From the NCBI GenBank assembly GCA_044226485.1, contig JBGAGY010000006.1, forward strand, positions 186,001 through 250,000: DNA of 64,000 nt. The letters are read 5' to 3'. How positions within the stretch are numbered: position 1 is the first letter of the stretch; every line of letters starts with the position of its first letter. The translations under genes were made by a program, and so were the position numbers. Source of the DNA: UBA6663 sp044226485 (GTDB taxonomy: Bacteria; Chloroflexota; Anaerolineae; Anaerolineales; UBA6663). Positions 32,070 to 39,140 of the stretch are shown here, piece after piece. Under the pieces are notes generated by a model. The model was given only the letters and a program-made list of their open reading frames with translations. It was not told the DNA's origin and searched no databases.

Positions 32070-32106
32070 GCCCGCCTCCGAGTCCACGTTAGCATCGGAG
32101 GCGGGC
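32070..32106 (-). promoter_or_regulatory. Leader hairpin that covers the ribosome site of the glycosidase gene
   Basis: On the mRNA (minus strand) GCCCGCCTCCGA pairs perfectly over 12 bases with TCGGAGGCGGGC across a 13-base loop. The 3' arm contains the ribosome site GGAGG and ends 3 bases before the ATG at 32066. The loop holds GTGGAC, so a GGA occurs both in the loop and in the stem. Confidence 0.75.
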
Positions 32107-32198
32107 AGGGGTCAGTAAATGGGTTGTGAACGGACGCTAAAATCGCGATGAAACGCCTCAAGTTGGCGGGAGTGTGCCCGCTTGCGAAGGGCCATGCG

Positions 32199-32372
32199 TC
32201 AATTTCGCCTGAACAACTCGAAGAGGCTGCGCACGACCTTGAGCACCTTGCCGGTGGACGAGTCGCGGATGACGAGGCTTCCGGCGGGGTCGCGCTCCCA
32301 GCGGATCTTCTGTTCCTCGGTCTTCACCTGAAAGGCGCGAGCCTTGTCGCTCTTGGGGGTGTTATTGCGCAT
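32199..32372 (-). CDS. 57-residue basic protein downstream of fliS
   Basis: Short frame with a good ribosome site (AGAGGACGGTC before the ATG at 32372), 12 bases after fliS and in the same direction. The protein is MRNNTPKSDKARAFQVKTEE followed by residues including KIRWERDPAGSLVIRDSSTG and ending KVVRSLFELFRRN. The VIRDSSTGKVLKV segment loosely recalls the beta-hairpin of FlaG-type proteins, but it is too short to assign. Basic with no membrane segment. Role unknown; flagellar by position. Confidence 0.65.
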   Translation of the reverse strand: MRNNTPKSDKARAFQVKTEEQKIRWERDPAGSLVIRDSSTGKVLKVVRSLFELFRRN

Positions 32373-32384
32373 GACCGTCCTCTT

Positions 32385-32747
32385 TCAGCCCGAAATCGCT
32401 ACCATCGTTTCGCCGGCCAGAACTGGATTGGCACGCCGTTCGACGTCGGCCCAGGCTTCGCGTAACCCACGCAGGGCTTTCACGGCTTCGGCCCAATCAT
32501 TACGGCGCATGCACTCGAGCACCCACTGGTAAAGTCGGAAGAAACCAGTGGCGGCCTCTTTTTCATCGAAGTTTAAGGCGTCGCGCAGCGTGCTGACGAC
32601 GTGAGTGCCCCGGACCAGATCCTGTTTTTCACAGGCCACGATCGCAGCATCCAAGGCCATCACAACCAATCGCACCGGGCTGGCGCTTTCAACCGACTGC
32701 ACGCGATACTGTTGAACACCTGGATACATAAGACTGTTGCCCGTCAT
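32385..32747 (-). CDS. fliS: Flagellin export chaperone FliS
   Basis: 120 residues from the ATG at 32747; MYPGVQQYRVQSVESASPVRLVVMALDAAIVACE at 32729 is an equally likely start, since neither has a strong ribosome site. The Tyr-containing N-terminus, helical bundle and LRDALNFDEKEAATGFFRLYQWVLECMRRNDW pattern (core of FliS) support the call. FliS caps the C-terminus of flagellin before export. It is the first gene of the long minus-strand flagellar cluster, 120-130 bases behind a strong promoter. Its usual neighbour fliD is at the right edge of the window. Confidence 0.88.
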   Translation of the reverse strand: MTGNSLMYPGVQQYRVQSVESASPVRLVVMALDAAIVACEKQDLVRGTHVVSTLRDALNFDEKEAATGFFRLYQWVLECMRRNDWAEAVKALRGLREAWADVERRANPVLAGETMVAISG

Positions 32748-32873
32748 CCTGTAGGGCGTCGTTTGACTCTCGCGCGGGTGACACCCATGTGTATGGTATC
32801 GCCCAGGGATGTGAGAAAAACACTCGCGTTGTCTTAATGGTGGGTAAAAGCCCCTCCTGAGCGGAACGCGCAG

Positions 32874-32902
32874 ACTATAGAACGTATGTTCGATTTTGTC
32901 AA
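32874..32902 (-). promoter_or_regulatory. Strong sigma-70 type promoter of the fliS flagellar operon
   Basis: On the minus strand TTGACA (32902-32897), a 17-base spacer, then TATAGT (32879-32874): 6/6 and 5/6 matches with ideal spacing. The next gene in this direction is fliS; the predicted leader is about 120 bases. The local sequence is AT-rich compared with the flanks. Confidence 0.85.
32880..32891. promoter_or_regulatory. LexA/SOS-type box in the promoter spacer
   Basis: GAACGTATGTTC fits the Gram-positive SOS box GAAC-N4-GTTC exactly; read on the minus strand with flanks, CGAACATACGTTCT fits 13 of 14 positions of the Bacillus consensus. It occupies 12 of the 17 spacer bases and touches the -10 element, an ideal repressor position. 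Confidence 0.6.
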
Positions 32903-32979
32903 GGGGGGGAGAGCAATGCCGCGAACGGTCAGAAATCGCCGAAAACGACGCGATATCTGGCCATTCCTGGCACCCCGTC

Positions 32980-33579
32980 TCAGGCTTCGCCGCGCCGAAC
33001 CCAACGAAACAGCGCGATCCCGCCGATCACGACGAGGGCAAGGCCGACCAGCACGCCGCTGAAGTTGCTCACGAGATCGCTGATCACTTCCCACTGGCTG
33101 CCGAACGCGTAGCCCAGCGTGCCATAAAGCAGGATCCACACAAGTTCACCGGCGGCCGCGGTGCTGCCGAAACGCGTCAGGCGGTATTGACTGCTTCCCG
33201 CGATGAGGTTGATCGGGATCGCCACCGGCGTCAGCAGCCACCGTGTCAGGAAGACCGCGACAGCTCCATAACGTTCGAACTGCCGCTCGCCTTGTTGCCA
33301 CGCGGCTGTGCCGCCGAAGCGGGTTCGCGCGGCGTGACCCATCCACCGGCCGAGGCCGAAGCTGAGCAGGTCGCCGATCACGGCCCCGGCCAGCGTCCAG
33401 GCAATCGCAGAGGCCAGGTCGAGCACGCCCTGTTGCACGAAGGCGCCGCCCGCGATGACGAACAGTGTGCTCGGAAAGGGCACGCCGACGGCGGCCAGGA
33501 ACACCACGACCGCCAGCGCGACAGCGCCATACGTGATGACCAACGTCAGAACCTGGTCGCTGATGTCGCTCAGGCTCAT
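32980..33579 (-). CDS. DedA/VTT-family membrane protein
   Basis: 199 residues with the SNARE-associated (VTT) domain: FLAAVGVPFPSTLFVIAGGAFVQQG, IGDLLSFGLGRWMG, FLTRWLLTPVAIPINLIAGSSQY and LVWILLYGTLGYAFG. DedA proteins are polytopic membrane proteins involved in lipid (undecaprenyl phosphate or phospholipid) flipping and membrane homeostasis. About five membrane segments are visible. The start overlaps the upstream membrane-protein gene by 4 bases. The stop lies 78 bases before the fliS promoter, so it is transcribed separately. Confidence 0.88.
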   Translation of the reverse strand: MSLSDISDQVLTLVITYGAVALAVVVFLAAVGVPFPSTLFVIAGGAFVQQGVLDLASAIAWTLAGAVIGDLLSFGLGRWMGHAARTRFGGTAAWQQGERQFERYGAVAVFLTRWLLTPVAIPINLIAGSSQYRLTRFGSTAAAGELVWILLYGTLGYAFGSQWEVISDLVSNFSGVLVGLALVVIGGIALFRWVRRGEA

Positions 33580-34232
33580 GGCTTGGGCGGGTTGGGGGCG
33601 TCGGGGGGCAGCGGAGCAGCCAGATCGAGGTAGGCGCGCAGCCGGTCCTCAAGCGTGCGAGGGCCGCCCGGGACCTTTTCTTCATCGGCCACGATCTCGA
33701 GCGGCTTGTTCGGGTTCACATCGGCCGGCAGTTCGAGCGCGGTGATCAGATCCGCCTCGGCCACACCCGTGCTGTTGGCAATGTACTTGATGCTCATCCA
33801 GGCCCGCACGTCGTGAAGGCCCGTGACGACCGGGTCGGCGCGATACGCCTCGATCGCGGCCCGGATCTCCTCCACGATCGCCGGCTCCTGGCCGTCGGAA
33901 CCCAAGCCGCGCTGAAAGATGCGGTTGATTTCGCCAAGCGTGGTGTCGCTCTTGCGCTCCACGAAGGGGATGTCGAGGACGCTGTAGAGATATTCCTCCG
34001 GCACGGCATACGCCACAGCCACGAATCGGATCGTCATCCACGGCCGGATGGCCTCGACGCTTGCCGTGCCGTTATCGAGCCCCTCGGCGCGCATGTACTC
34101 GAAGCGATTCCACGCATTGACTGCCCGGATGCCGAAGAACGCCACTAGGCCGATCCCCACCGCCACCACGACCCCGGCGATGATCAGTCGCGTCTTTCTA
34201 TTCAATCCATTGCGCGGAGCCACGCTCGCCAT
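33576..34232 (-). CDS. Membrane-anchored protein with two small helical repeats
   Basis: 218 residues with one membrane helix near the N-terminus (about 14-35, LIIAGVVVAVGIGLVAFFGI). The extracytoplasmic part has two similar units: IRPWMTIRFVAVAYAVPEEYLYSVLDIP and VRAWMSIKYIANSTGVAEADLITALELP. These read as small helical motifs that other Chloroflexota membrane proteins also carry, but I cannot name the family. The C-terminus is Pro-rich. It is coupled to the DedA gene by a 4-base overlap. A TATCAT sequence 7 bases before the ATG, without a ribosome site, could mark a leaderless start. Confidence 0.72.
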   Translation of the reverse strand: MASVAPRNGLNRKTRLIIAGVVVAVGIGLVAFFGIRAVNAWNRFEYMRAEGLDNGTASVEAIRPWMTIRFVAVAYAVPEEYLYSVLDIPFVERKSDTTLGEINRIFQRGLGSDGQEPAIVEEIRAAIEAYRADPVVTGLHDVRAWMSIKYIANSTGVAEADLITALELPADVNPNKPLEIVADEEKVPGGPRTLEDRLRAYLDLAAPLPPDAPNPPKP

Positions 34233-34441
34233 GGCCCGAATGATAACCTGTGGAGGAAGGCCTGGCTGCACCAGCGAGTGGTCAATGAGGGATCCCTGCC
34301 CCGGATTGCGCGGATGCCGAGGGCGATCCTGGCGTCTGAAAGAGACTCTTTCCTGATACGCGGACAAGCGAACCAATCCGCACGATCCGGGGTGAATTCT
34401 CGGACCTGTCGCGCTTGCACCTTCTGACGCCCGACGCCTGC

Positions 34442-34471
34442 TTGAGCCGCTTCACCTCTCTGCGCTACAAT
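34442..34471 (+). promoter_or_regulatory. Candidate promoter of hypA, nearly leaderless
   Basis: TTGAGC (34442-34447), 18 bases, TACAAT (34466-34471). Transcription would start near 34478, about 9 bases before the hypA ATG, and no ribosome site is visible there. The rest of the divergent gap 34233-34486 holds no gene; one unpaired GACGCCCGACGCC arm lies at 34426-34440. Confidence 0.5.
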
Positions 34472-34486
34472 CCCGCACACCCGACC

Positions 34487-34882
34487 ATGCATGAACTCTC
34501 GATTGCGCACAGCCTCGTCGAAACCGTGGAAGACGCCCTTGGCGATCAGGCCGACCTCAAGGTCACTGTTGTCAACCTGCAGCTCGGCGTCCTTTCGGGC
34601 GTCGAAGAAGACTCGTTGCGCTTCTGCTTCGACATCGCCACCGCCGATACGCGATTGGCCGGCGCGCGCCTCGACATCGAGCACATCGCGGCCCGCGCCT
34701 TCTGCTCGACGTGTGGCAGGGACGTCAGCCCGGTGGCGCCGCATTGGTATCGCTGCCCGGATTGCGGTGCCGTCTGCGCTCAATTGACGGCCGGGCGCGA
34801 TCTGTTGATCGCGTCGGTGGAAGTCGTCGATCCGGCCGACCCCGGAGACGCCGCGGCCTCGATCGACAAGGAGCCGGTTTAA
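34487..34882 (+). CDS. hypA: Hydrogenase nickel insertion protein HypA
   Basis: 131 residues. Starts MHELSIAHSLVETVEDAL, where His2 is the nickel ligand conserved in HypA. The zinc ribbon is CSTCG (about 77-81) and CPDCG (about 96-100). HypA delivers Ni to the large hydrogenase subunit with HypB. The ATG at 34487 is chosen because it gives the conserved MHE N-terminus; the longer frame would bury it. First gene of the hydrogenase locus, with hypB one base downstream. Confidence 0.95.
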   Translation: MHELSIAHSLVETVEDALGDQADLKVTVVNLQLGVLSGVEEDSLRFCFDIATADTRLAGARLDIEHIAARAFCSTCGRDVSPVAPHWYRCPDCGAVCAQLTAGRDLLIASVEVVDPADPGDAAASIDKEPV

Positions 34883-34883
34883 G

Positions 34884-35564
34884 ATGAAGCCTCGCTTGCT
34901 AGAGATCCGTAAGGGCGTCCTCGAGAAGAACGACGTCCTGGCAGAGAACCTGCGCTCGCGGTTTCACGCCGCCGGTGTCTACACTCTGAACTGGGTGTCG
35001 AGCCCCGGCACCGGCAAGACGGCTCTGCTGGAGGCCACGCTCAAGCGCATGCGCGAGCAGAACCTGCGTGTGGCAGCACTGGTCGGCGACCTGGCAACCG
35101 AAAACGACGCCAATCGGCTGGCCCGCAGCGGCGCGCCAGTGCGCCAGATCGTCACGGGCGGCAACTGCCACCTCGAAGCCGACATGATCGAGAGCCACCT
35201 CGCCGCGGCAGGGTGGGACCTCAACGCCCTCGACTTCCTTTTCATTGAAAACGTGGGCAATCTGGTGTGCCCCTCGAGCTACGACCTCGGCGAAGATCTG
35301 CGCGTCGTGCTGCTCTCCGTCACGGAGGGCGAGGACAAGCCGCTGAAGTATCCGTCGATGTTCAACTCGTCGGACGTGGCCATGATCACCAAGATCGACC
35401 TGGCCGAAGCCGTCGAGTTCGATCGCGCTGCCGCGTACGCCAACCTCGAGGCTGTGCGCCCTGGCCTGCGCGTCTTCGAAACGTCGGCCAAGAAGGGCAC
35501 CGGCCTTGACGCCTGGGTCGCCTTCCTGGTCGAACAACGCGCCGCCCGCCTCGCACATGCCTGA
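34884..35564 (+). CDS. hypB: Hydrogenase nickel incorporation GTPase HypB
   Basis: 226 residues. P-loop SSPGTGKTALLEATL, the metal-site region GGNCHLEADMI, IENVGNLVCPSSYDLGED and NSSDVAMITKIDLAEAV (guanine-binding TKID) are all HypB signatures. There is no N-terminal His-rich stretch for nickel storage; the His-rich tail of the nearby CbiO may partly serve that need. GTP hydrolysis drives Ni insertion into HupL. The stop overlaps the kinase gene by 8 bases, an unusual coupling of maturation and sensing. Confidence 0.95.
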   Translation: MKPRLLEIRKGVLEKNDVLAENLRSRFHAAGVYTLNWVSSPGTGKTALLEATLKRMREQNLRVAALVGDLATENDANRLARSGAPVRQIVTGGNCHLEADMIESHLAAAGWDLNALDFLFIENVGNLVCPSSYDLGEDLRVVLLSVTEGEDKPLKYPSMFNSSDVAMITKIDLAEAVEFDRAAAYANLEAVRPGLRVFETSAKKGTGLDAWVAFLVEQRAARLAHA

Positions 35565-37323
35565 TCAGCCCTCGCTGATCGCTGTTCCGGTGACGACGGA
35601 GGCTGAAGAAGCCCTCCGCCGCGAGCTCCGCCGCACGGCCCATGAACTTGCGGCGTTGCAGTCCATCGCCCGGATCGGCGTCGACGAGCTCGACACCGTG
35701 CAACTCATCGCACGCCTTGCTCCGCAGCTGGCGAAACTCCTTGCGGCGGAGCGCGTCCTCATCGGCCTGACGCGCGACGAAGCCATCCACATTCAACACG
35801 GCTTCAGCGATGGCGCGCTGGCGACGTTCGACCTGCGCTTCGGTTCGGGTCAGGATCCCGCCGGTTGGGTGTTGAAGAACCGGCGCCCCTTTGCGAGCTC
35901 GGACCCGGGCAACGATCCGGCCGTGTCGCCCGCGCACCGCTCGCGCTTTTCCTGCCACTCGATCCTGGCGGTGCCGATGCTCAATCATCAGTCACGCGTC
36001 AGCGGCGTGATCGAATTCCACAATCATCGCGGCCCGGGCGGCTTCAGCGAGCACGATGTGATGTTCGCGCAGGCTCTGGCGTTGCAGGTGACCGTCGCGT
36101 TCGAACGGGCCGTGCTCATGGAGGGCATGGCGCGCTGGTCGAGTGCGCTGGGCAACCTGTTCGTCATGAACGCGGCCATCAATCGGGCCCTCGACCCCCT
36201 GGTGCTGCTGCGCAAGCTTGTCGAGCACGCTGCCGGTTTCCTTGGCGCGCAGGCGGGCTTCGCCGGCCTGTTGCAGACGGAGCCCGAGCCGGCTCGGCTC
36301 GTGACCGACGGGTTCTGGCACCGTCAGGCGTGGCATCCTTACACGGGCGAATGGGTGCAGGACAAGGGCCTGGCCGGCTGGGTCTGGTCATACGAATGCC
36401 CTTATCTCACCAACACCTACGCCGACGATCCGTTGGCCGAGCCGGAGCTTGCCGAAGCGTTTGACCTGCGCAACGCCGTCTGCGTCCCGATCCTGGGCGC
36501 CAACGAGCGGGTGCTGGGCTTCTTTCAGGTGCTGAACAAGGGTGAGGGTCGACAGCCGTTCACGTGGTCGGATGTCGAGTTTCTGCAGTCGCTTGCGAAC
36601 GTGGCCGGTGTGGCGATCTACAACGCGCGGTTGCTGTCTGAGATCGAAGCCCAGCGCGGCCAGTTCCAGGCCCTTTCAGCGCAGTACGTGGATCTTCTCG
36701 AAGAGGAGCGGCGACGCATCTCACTCGAATTGCATGACGAGGCGGGCCAGGCCTTGATCGGCGTCAAGCTGGGGTTGCAGGCCCTGGCCCGCAAGGTCGC
36801 GCAGCAGAGCCCTGATCTCCATGAAGACATCCAGCTGGTGAACGCCGAGCTGAATGCCGCGGCCCGTCAGCTTCAGCAATTGGCGAGCGCGCTGCGCCCG
36901 CCGGCTCTCGATCAACTTGGCTTGAAGGCCGCCCTGACGGCGCTCGTCAACGACTTCGCGGTACGCGCCGGTCTCGACGTCACGATCAAGACCGAGACGG
37001 CCGACGACGCCGATCGATTACCCGCAGCGGTCGAGCTGGCGCTGTATCGGATCGTCCAGGAGGCGCTGACCAACGTCGGCCGGCATGCCGAGGCCCGTCG
37101 CGTCGACGTCAGCCTGAGCGTGACGCCGGCTCATGCCTCGGTCACCGTGCTCGACGATGGCCGCGGCTTCGATCGTCAGCACCTGACGCGTCGCACGCTC
37201 GGCCTACTCGGAATGCAGGAGCGCGCCACCACGCTCGGAGGGACCGTGGATGTGCAGTCAGCGCCGGGGGCCGGTACGCGTGTCCTCGTCAACATCCCGG
37301 TGGTCGGGAAGGGGGCAGTGTGA
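35557..37323 (+). CDS. GAF-domain sensor histidine kinase (NarX/DegS-like, HisKA_3)
   Basis: 588 residues. Two GAF domains (about 45-190 and 210-370) precede a HisKA_3 dimerisation helix with the phospho-acceptor His393 in ISLELHDEAGQALIG and a HATPase domain with EALTNVGRHAEA (N box), VLDDGRGF (G1) and GLLGMQERATTLGG (G2). No membrane segment, so it senses a cytoplasmic signal, perhaps redox or a small ligand through GAF. It overlaps hypB by 8 bases and the response regulator by 4, so these genes form one unit. It probably controls the adjacent hydrogenase genes (inference from position). Confidence 0.9.
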   Translation: MPDQPSLIAVPVTTEAEEALRRELRRTAHELAALQSIARIGVDELDTVQLIARLAPQLAKLLAAERVLIGLTRDEAIHIQHGFSDGALATFDLRFGSGQDPAGWVLKNRRPFASSDPGNDPAVSPAHRSRFSCHSILAVPMLNHQSRVSGVIEFHNHRGPGGFSEHDVMFAQALALQVTVAFERAVLMEGMARWSSALGNLFVMNAAINRALDPLVLLRKLVEHAAGFLGAQAGFAGLLQTEPEPARLVTDGFWHRQAWHPYTGEWVQDKGLAGWVWSYECPYLTNTYADDPLAEPELAEAFDLRNAVCVPILGANERVLGFFQVLNKGEGRQPFTWSDVEFLQSLANVAGVAIYNARLLSEIEAQRGQFQALSAQYVDLLEEERRRISLELHDEAGQALIGVKLGLQALARKVAQQSPDLHEDIQLVNAELNAAARQLQQLASALRPPALDQLGLKAALTALVNDFAVRAGLDVTIKTETADDADRLPAAVELALYRIVQEALTNVGRHAEARRVDVSLSVTPAHASVTVLDDGRGFDRQHLTRRTLGLLGMQERATTLGGTVDVQSAPGAGTRVLVNIPVVGKGAV

Positions 37324-37988
37324 GCGACGTGACGTCTGGACCGTTGCCCGTCATCGTTGTCGATGACCACAGCGTGGTGCGCCGCGGCATCGCGGCGTTG
37401 CTCAGGGTCGACGGCCGCTACGAGGTGGTCGCAGAAGCAGCCAACGGCGAAGAGGCCATGGCCTGGGCCGGGCGGGTGGAAGCCGGCATCATGATCCTGG
37501 ACATGCAGATGCCGCGGGTCAACGGCCTGGAAACCCTGCGTCGCCTGACGCGCGAACGGCCCGGCATCAAGGTGCTTGTCCTGTCGATGTACGACGACGT
37601 CGCGCTTGTCGCCCAGGCGCTGCAGGACGGCGCCTGCGGTTACATGCTCAAGCAGGCGATGGAGGACGAAGCCCTTTTCACGGCGCTCGATCGGATTTCG
37701 GGCGACGACGTCTACATCGGCGCCGGCATCGATCGCGAACGGCTCGACCTCGCCTCCGCTCAGGCCAGTGGCCAGCTCACCGAGCGCGAGCGCCAGGTGT
37801 TGCAGCTGATCTGCAACGGCCAGACGACGGCCCAGGTCGCGCGCACGCTCAGCATCAGCCCGCACACGGCCAACCGGCATCGCGCCAACGTCATGCAAAA
37901 GCTGAACGCGCACAACCAGGCCGACCTCGTGCGCAACGCTCTGGCGGCCGGCCTCATCCTGCCCGATCGCGGCAGCGTCTCCTCGTAG
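37320..37988 (+). CDS. NarL/LuxR-family response regulator, partner of the GAF kinase
   Basis: 222 residues from a GTG overlapping the kinase stop. Receiver domain with acidic pocket VVDDHS, phospho-acceptor Asp61 in MILDMQMPRVNG and Lys in YMLKQAM; LuxR-type HTH at about 155-215 (LTERERQVLQLICNGQTTAQVARTLSISPHTANRHRANVMQKL). It binds DNA when phosphorylated. The promoter of the hup operon lies 97 bases downstream and is a likely target. Confidence 0.92.
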   Translation: MSDVTSGPLPVIVVDDHSVVRRGIAALLRVDGRYEVVAEAANGEEAMAWAGRVEAGIMILDMQMPRVNGLETLRRLTRERPGIKVLVLSMYDDVALVAQALQDGACGYMLKQAMEDEALFTALDRISGDDVYIGAGIDRERLDLASAQASGQLTERERQVLQLICNGQTTAQVARTLSISPHTANRHRANVMQKLNAHNQADLVRNALAAGLILPDRGSVSS

Positions 37989-38036
37989 GCGGCCCTCAAC
38001 CCTGAAGAGCACGTTGCGCGGCTGATCCTTGAGCCT

Positions 38037-38052
38037 TGTGAAAGACGGCACA
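38037..38052. promoter_or_regulatory. Candidate CRP/FNR-type operator of the hup operon
   Basis: TGTGA-AAGACG-GCACA matches the CRP/FNR consensus TGTGA-N6-TCACA in 9 of 10 positions. Its centre is about 75 bases upstream of the predicted transcription start, close to a class I activator position. Confidence 0.45.
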
Positions 38053-38084
38053 GTACTCGCCAGCAAAATGGCGTGTTCATGCTA

Positions 38085-38113
38085 TTGAACCGACCTGGTC
38101 CGATTAATACAAT
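38085..38113 (+). promoter_or_regulatory. Candidate promoter of the hup operon
   Basis: TTGAAC (38085-38090), 17 bases, TACAAT (38108-38113), in a locally AT-rich part of the 37989-38185 gap. It precedes the DUF1641 gene that leads into hupS and hupL. Confidence 0.6.
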
Positions 38114-38185
38114 CAGCCTAACCTGATCGGCGGAGATCGTTTGCCGCCGCCTGCCGTCCGCGAGTCGTACATTGACGAGAGCTTC

Positions 38186-39058
38186 ATGAGCACCTCGAAT
38201 GGCGTATCGCTTGCCCCCGGCGCAGCCGACCGGCTGCGTCAACGACTGGACGACCCCGCGACAGCGGCGGCCCTCAACGACATCCTCGATCGACTTGACG
38301 TCATCGCCCTGAGCGTCAACTCGCTCGACGGCCTGCTGCGGCGCAGCGATGTGATCATCGAAAACGCCCGCGACAGCGTCAACGACCTGCGCCAGAGCAC
38401 GCCCAAGGACCTTGACCTCGAAAAGACGCTGACCCAATTGGGGCAGAGCCTGCCGGCCGTGCTCGAGTCGCTGCCCGAACTCAGCCGTTCGTTGCCGCAG
38501 CTGACTCGCCTGGCGGCACGGCTCAACGAGCCCGAGACATCGGCCGCGATCGACACCGTGCTCGACAACGCCGCGGTGCTCGCTCTGGCGGCCCAATCCG
38601 CCGACGGCCTCCTGAAGCGCAGCGACGTGATCATCGAGAACGTGGCAGGCAGCGTCCGCGACGTGGTCGGCTCCGACAGCGCCGCGAACGTCGCCACCTT
38701 CGAGCATTCGCTGCAGGTGCTGGCGCAGCTGCGCGACGCGCTGCCGACTCTCGTGCAGATCCTGCCGCGGCTGACGCGCTCGCTGCCCAGCCTGCTCGAC
38801 GTCGCCGAACGGCTCGAGGTGATCCTGGGCTCGCCGGAGTTCGGGGCGCTGATGGGCTCGGGCGTCTTCGCGCCGAAGACCGTCGGCATCGTCGGCGAGG
38901 CCGGCAAGGCCGTGGTCGAGGTCTACGACGAGCAGATGGCCAAAGCCACGCCGGCCGGGCGGATGGATCTGTTCCGCGCGCTCGGCGATCCCGATGTGCA
39001 GCGCGCGCTGGGTTTCATGATCGAATTCGCCAAACGGTTCGGCAAACATTTTCGTTGA
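38186..39058 (+). CDS. DUF1641-type protein preceding the hydrogenase subunits
   Basis: 290 residues, helical and repetitive: two units share SVNSLDGLLRRSDVIIENARDSV and AAQSADGLLKRSDVIIENVAGSV, separated by about 100 residues. The C-terminus DPDVQRALGFMIEFAKRFGKHF is the DUF1641 segment seen next to formate dehydrogenases, hydrogenases and sulfide-quinone oxidoreductases. It has no Cys motif and no signal peptide; role as a scaffold or membrane-contact protein is inferred. The ATG at 38186 is used; a TTG at 38141 with GGAG upstream would add 15 residues. A GGAGG site for hupS follows. Confidence 0.75.
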   Translation: MSTSNGVSLAPGAADRLRQRLDDPATAAALNDILDRLDVIALSVNSLDGLLRRSDVIIENARDSVNDLRQSTPKDLDLEKTLTQLGQSLPAVLESLPELSRSLPQLTRLAARLNEPETSAAIDTVLDNAAVLALAAQSADGLLKRSDVIIENVAGSVRDVVGSDSAANVATFEHSLQVLAQLRDALPTLVQILPRLTRSLPSLLDVAERLEVILGSPEFGALMGSGVFAPKTVGIVGEAGKAVVEVYDEQMAKATPAGRMDLFRALGDPDVQRALGFMIEFAKRFGKHFR

Positions 39059-39140
39059 GTGATCCACCGCGCCCGCGGCCGTAGGGCCCGCGCGCGTTCG
39101 TTGGTCGGGCACGACACAGCATTCGACGCAGGAGGCACGC

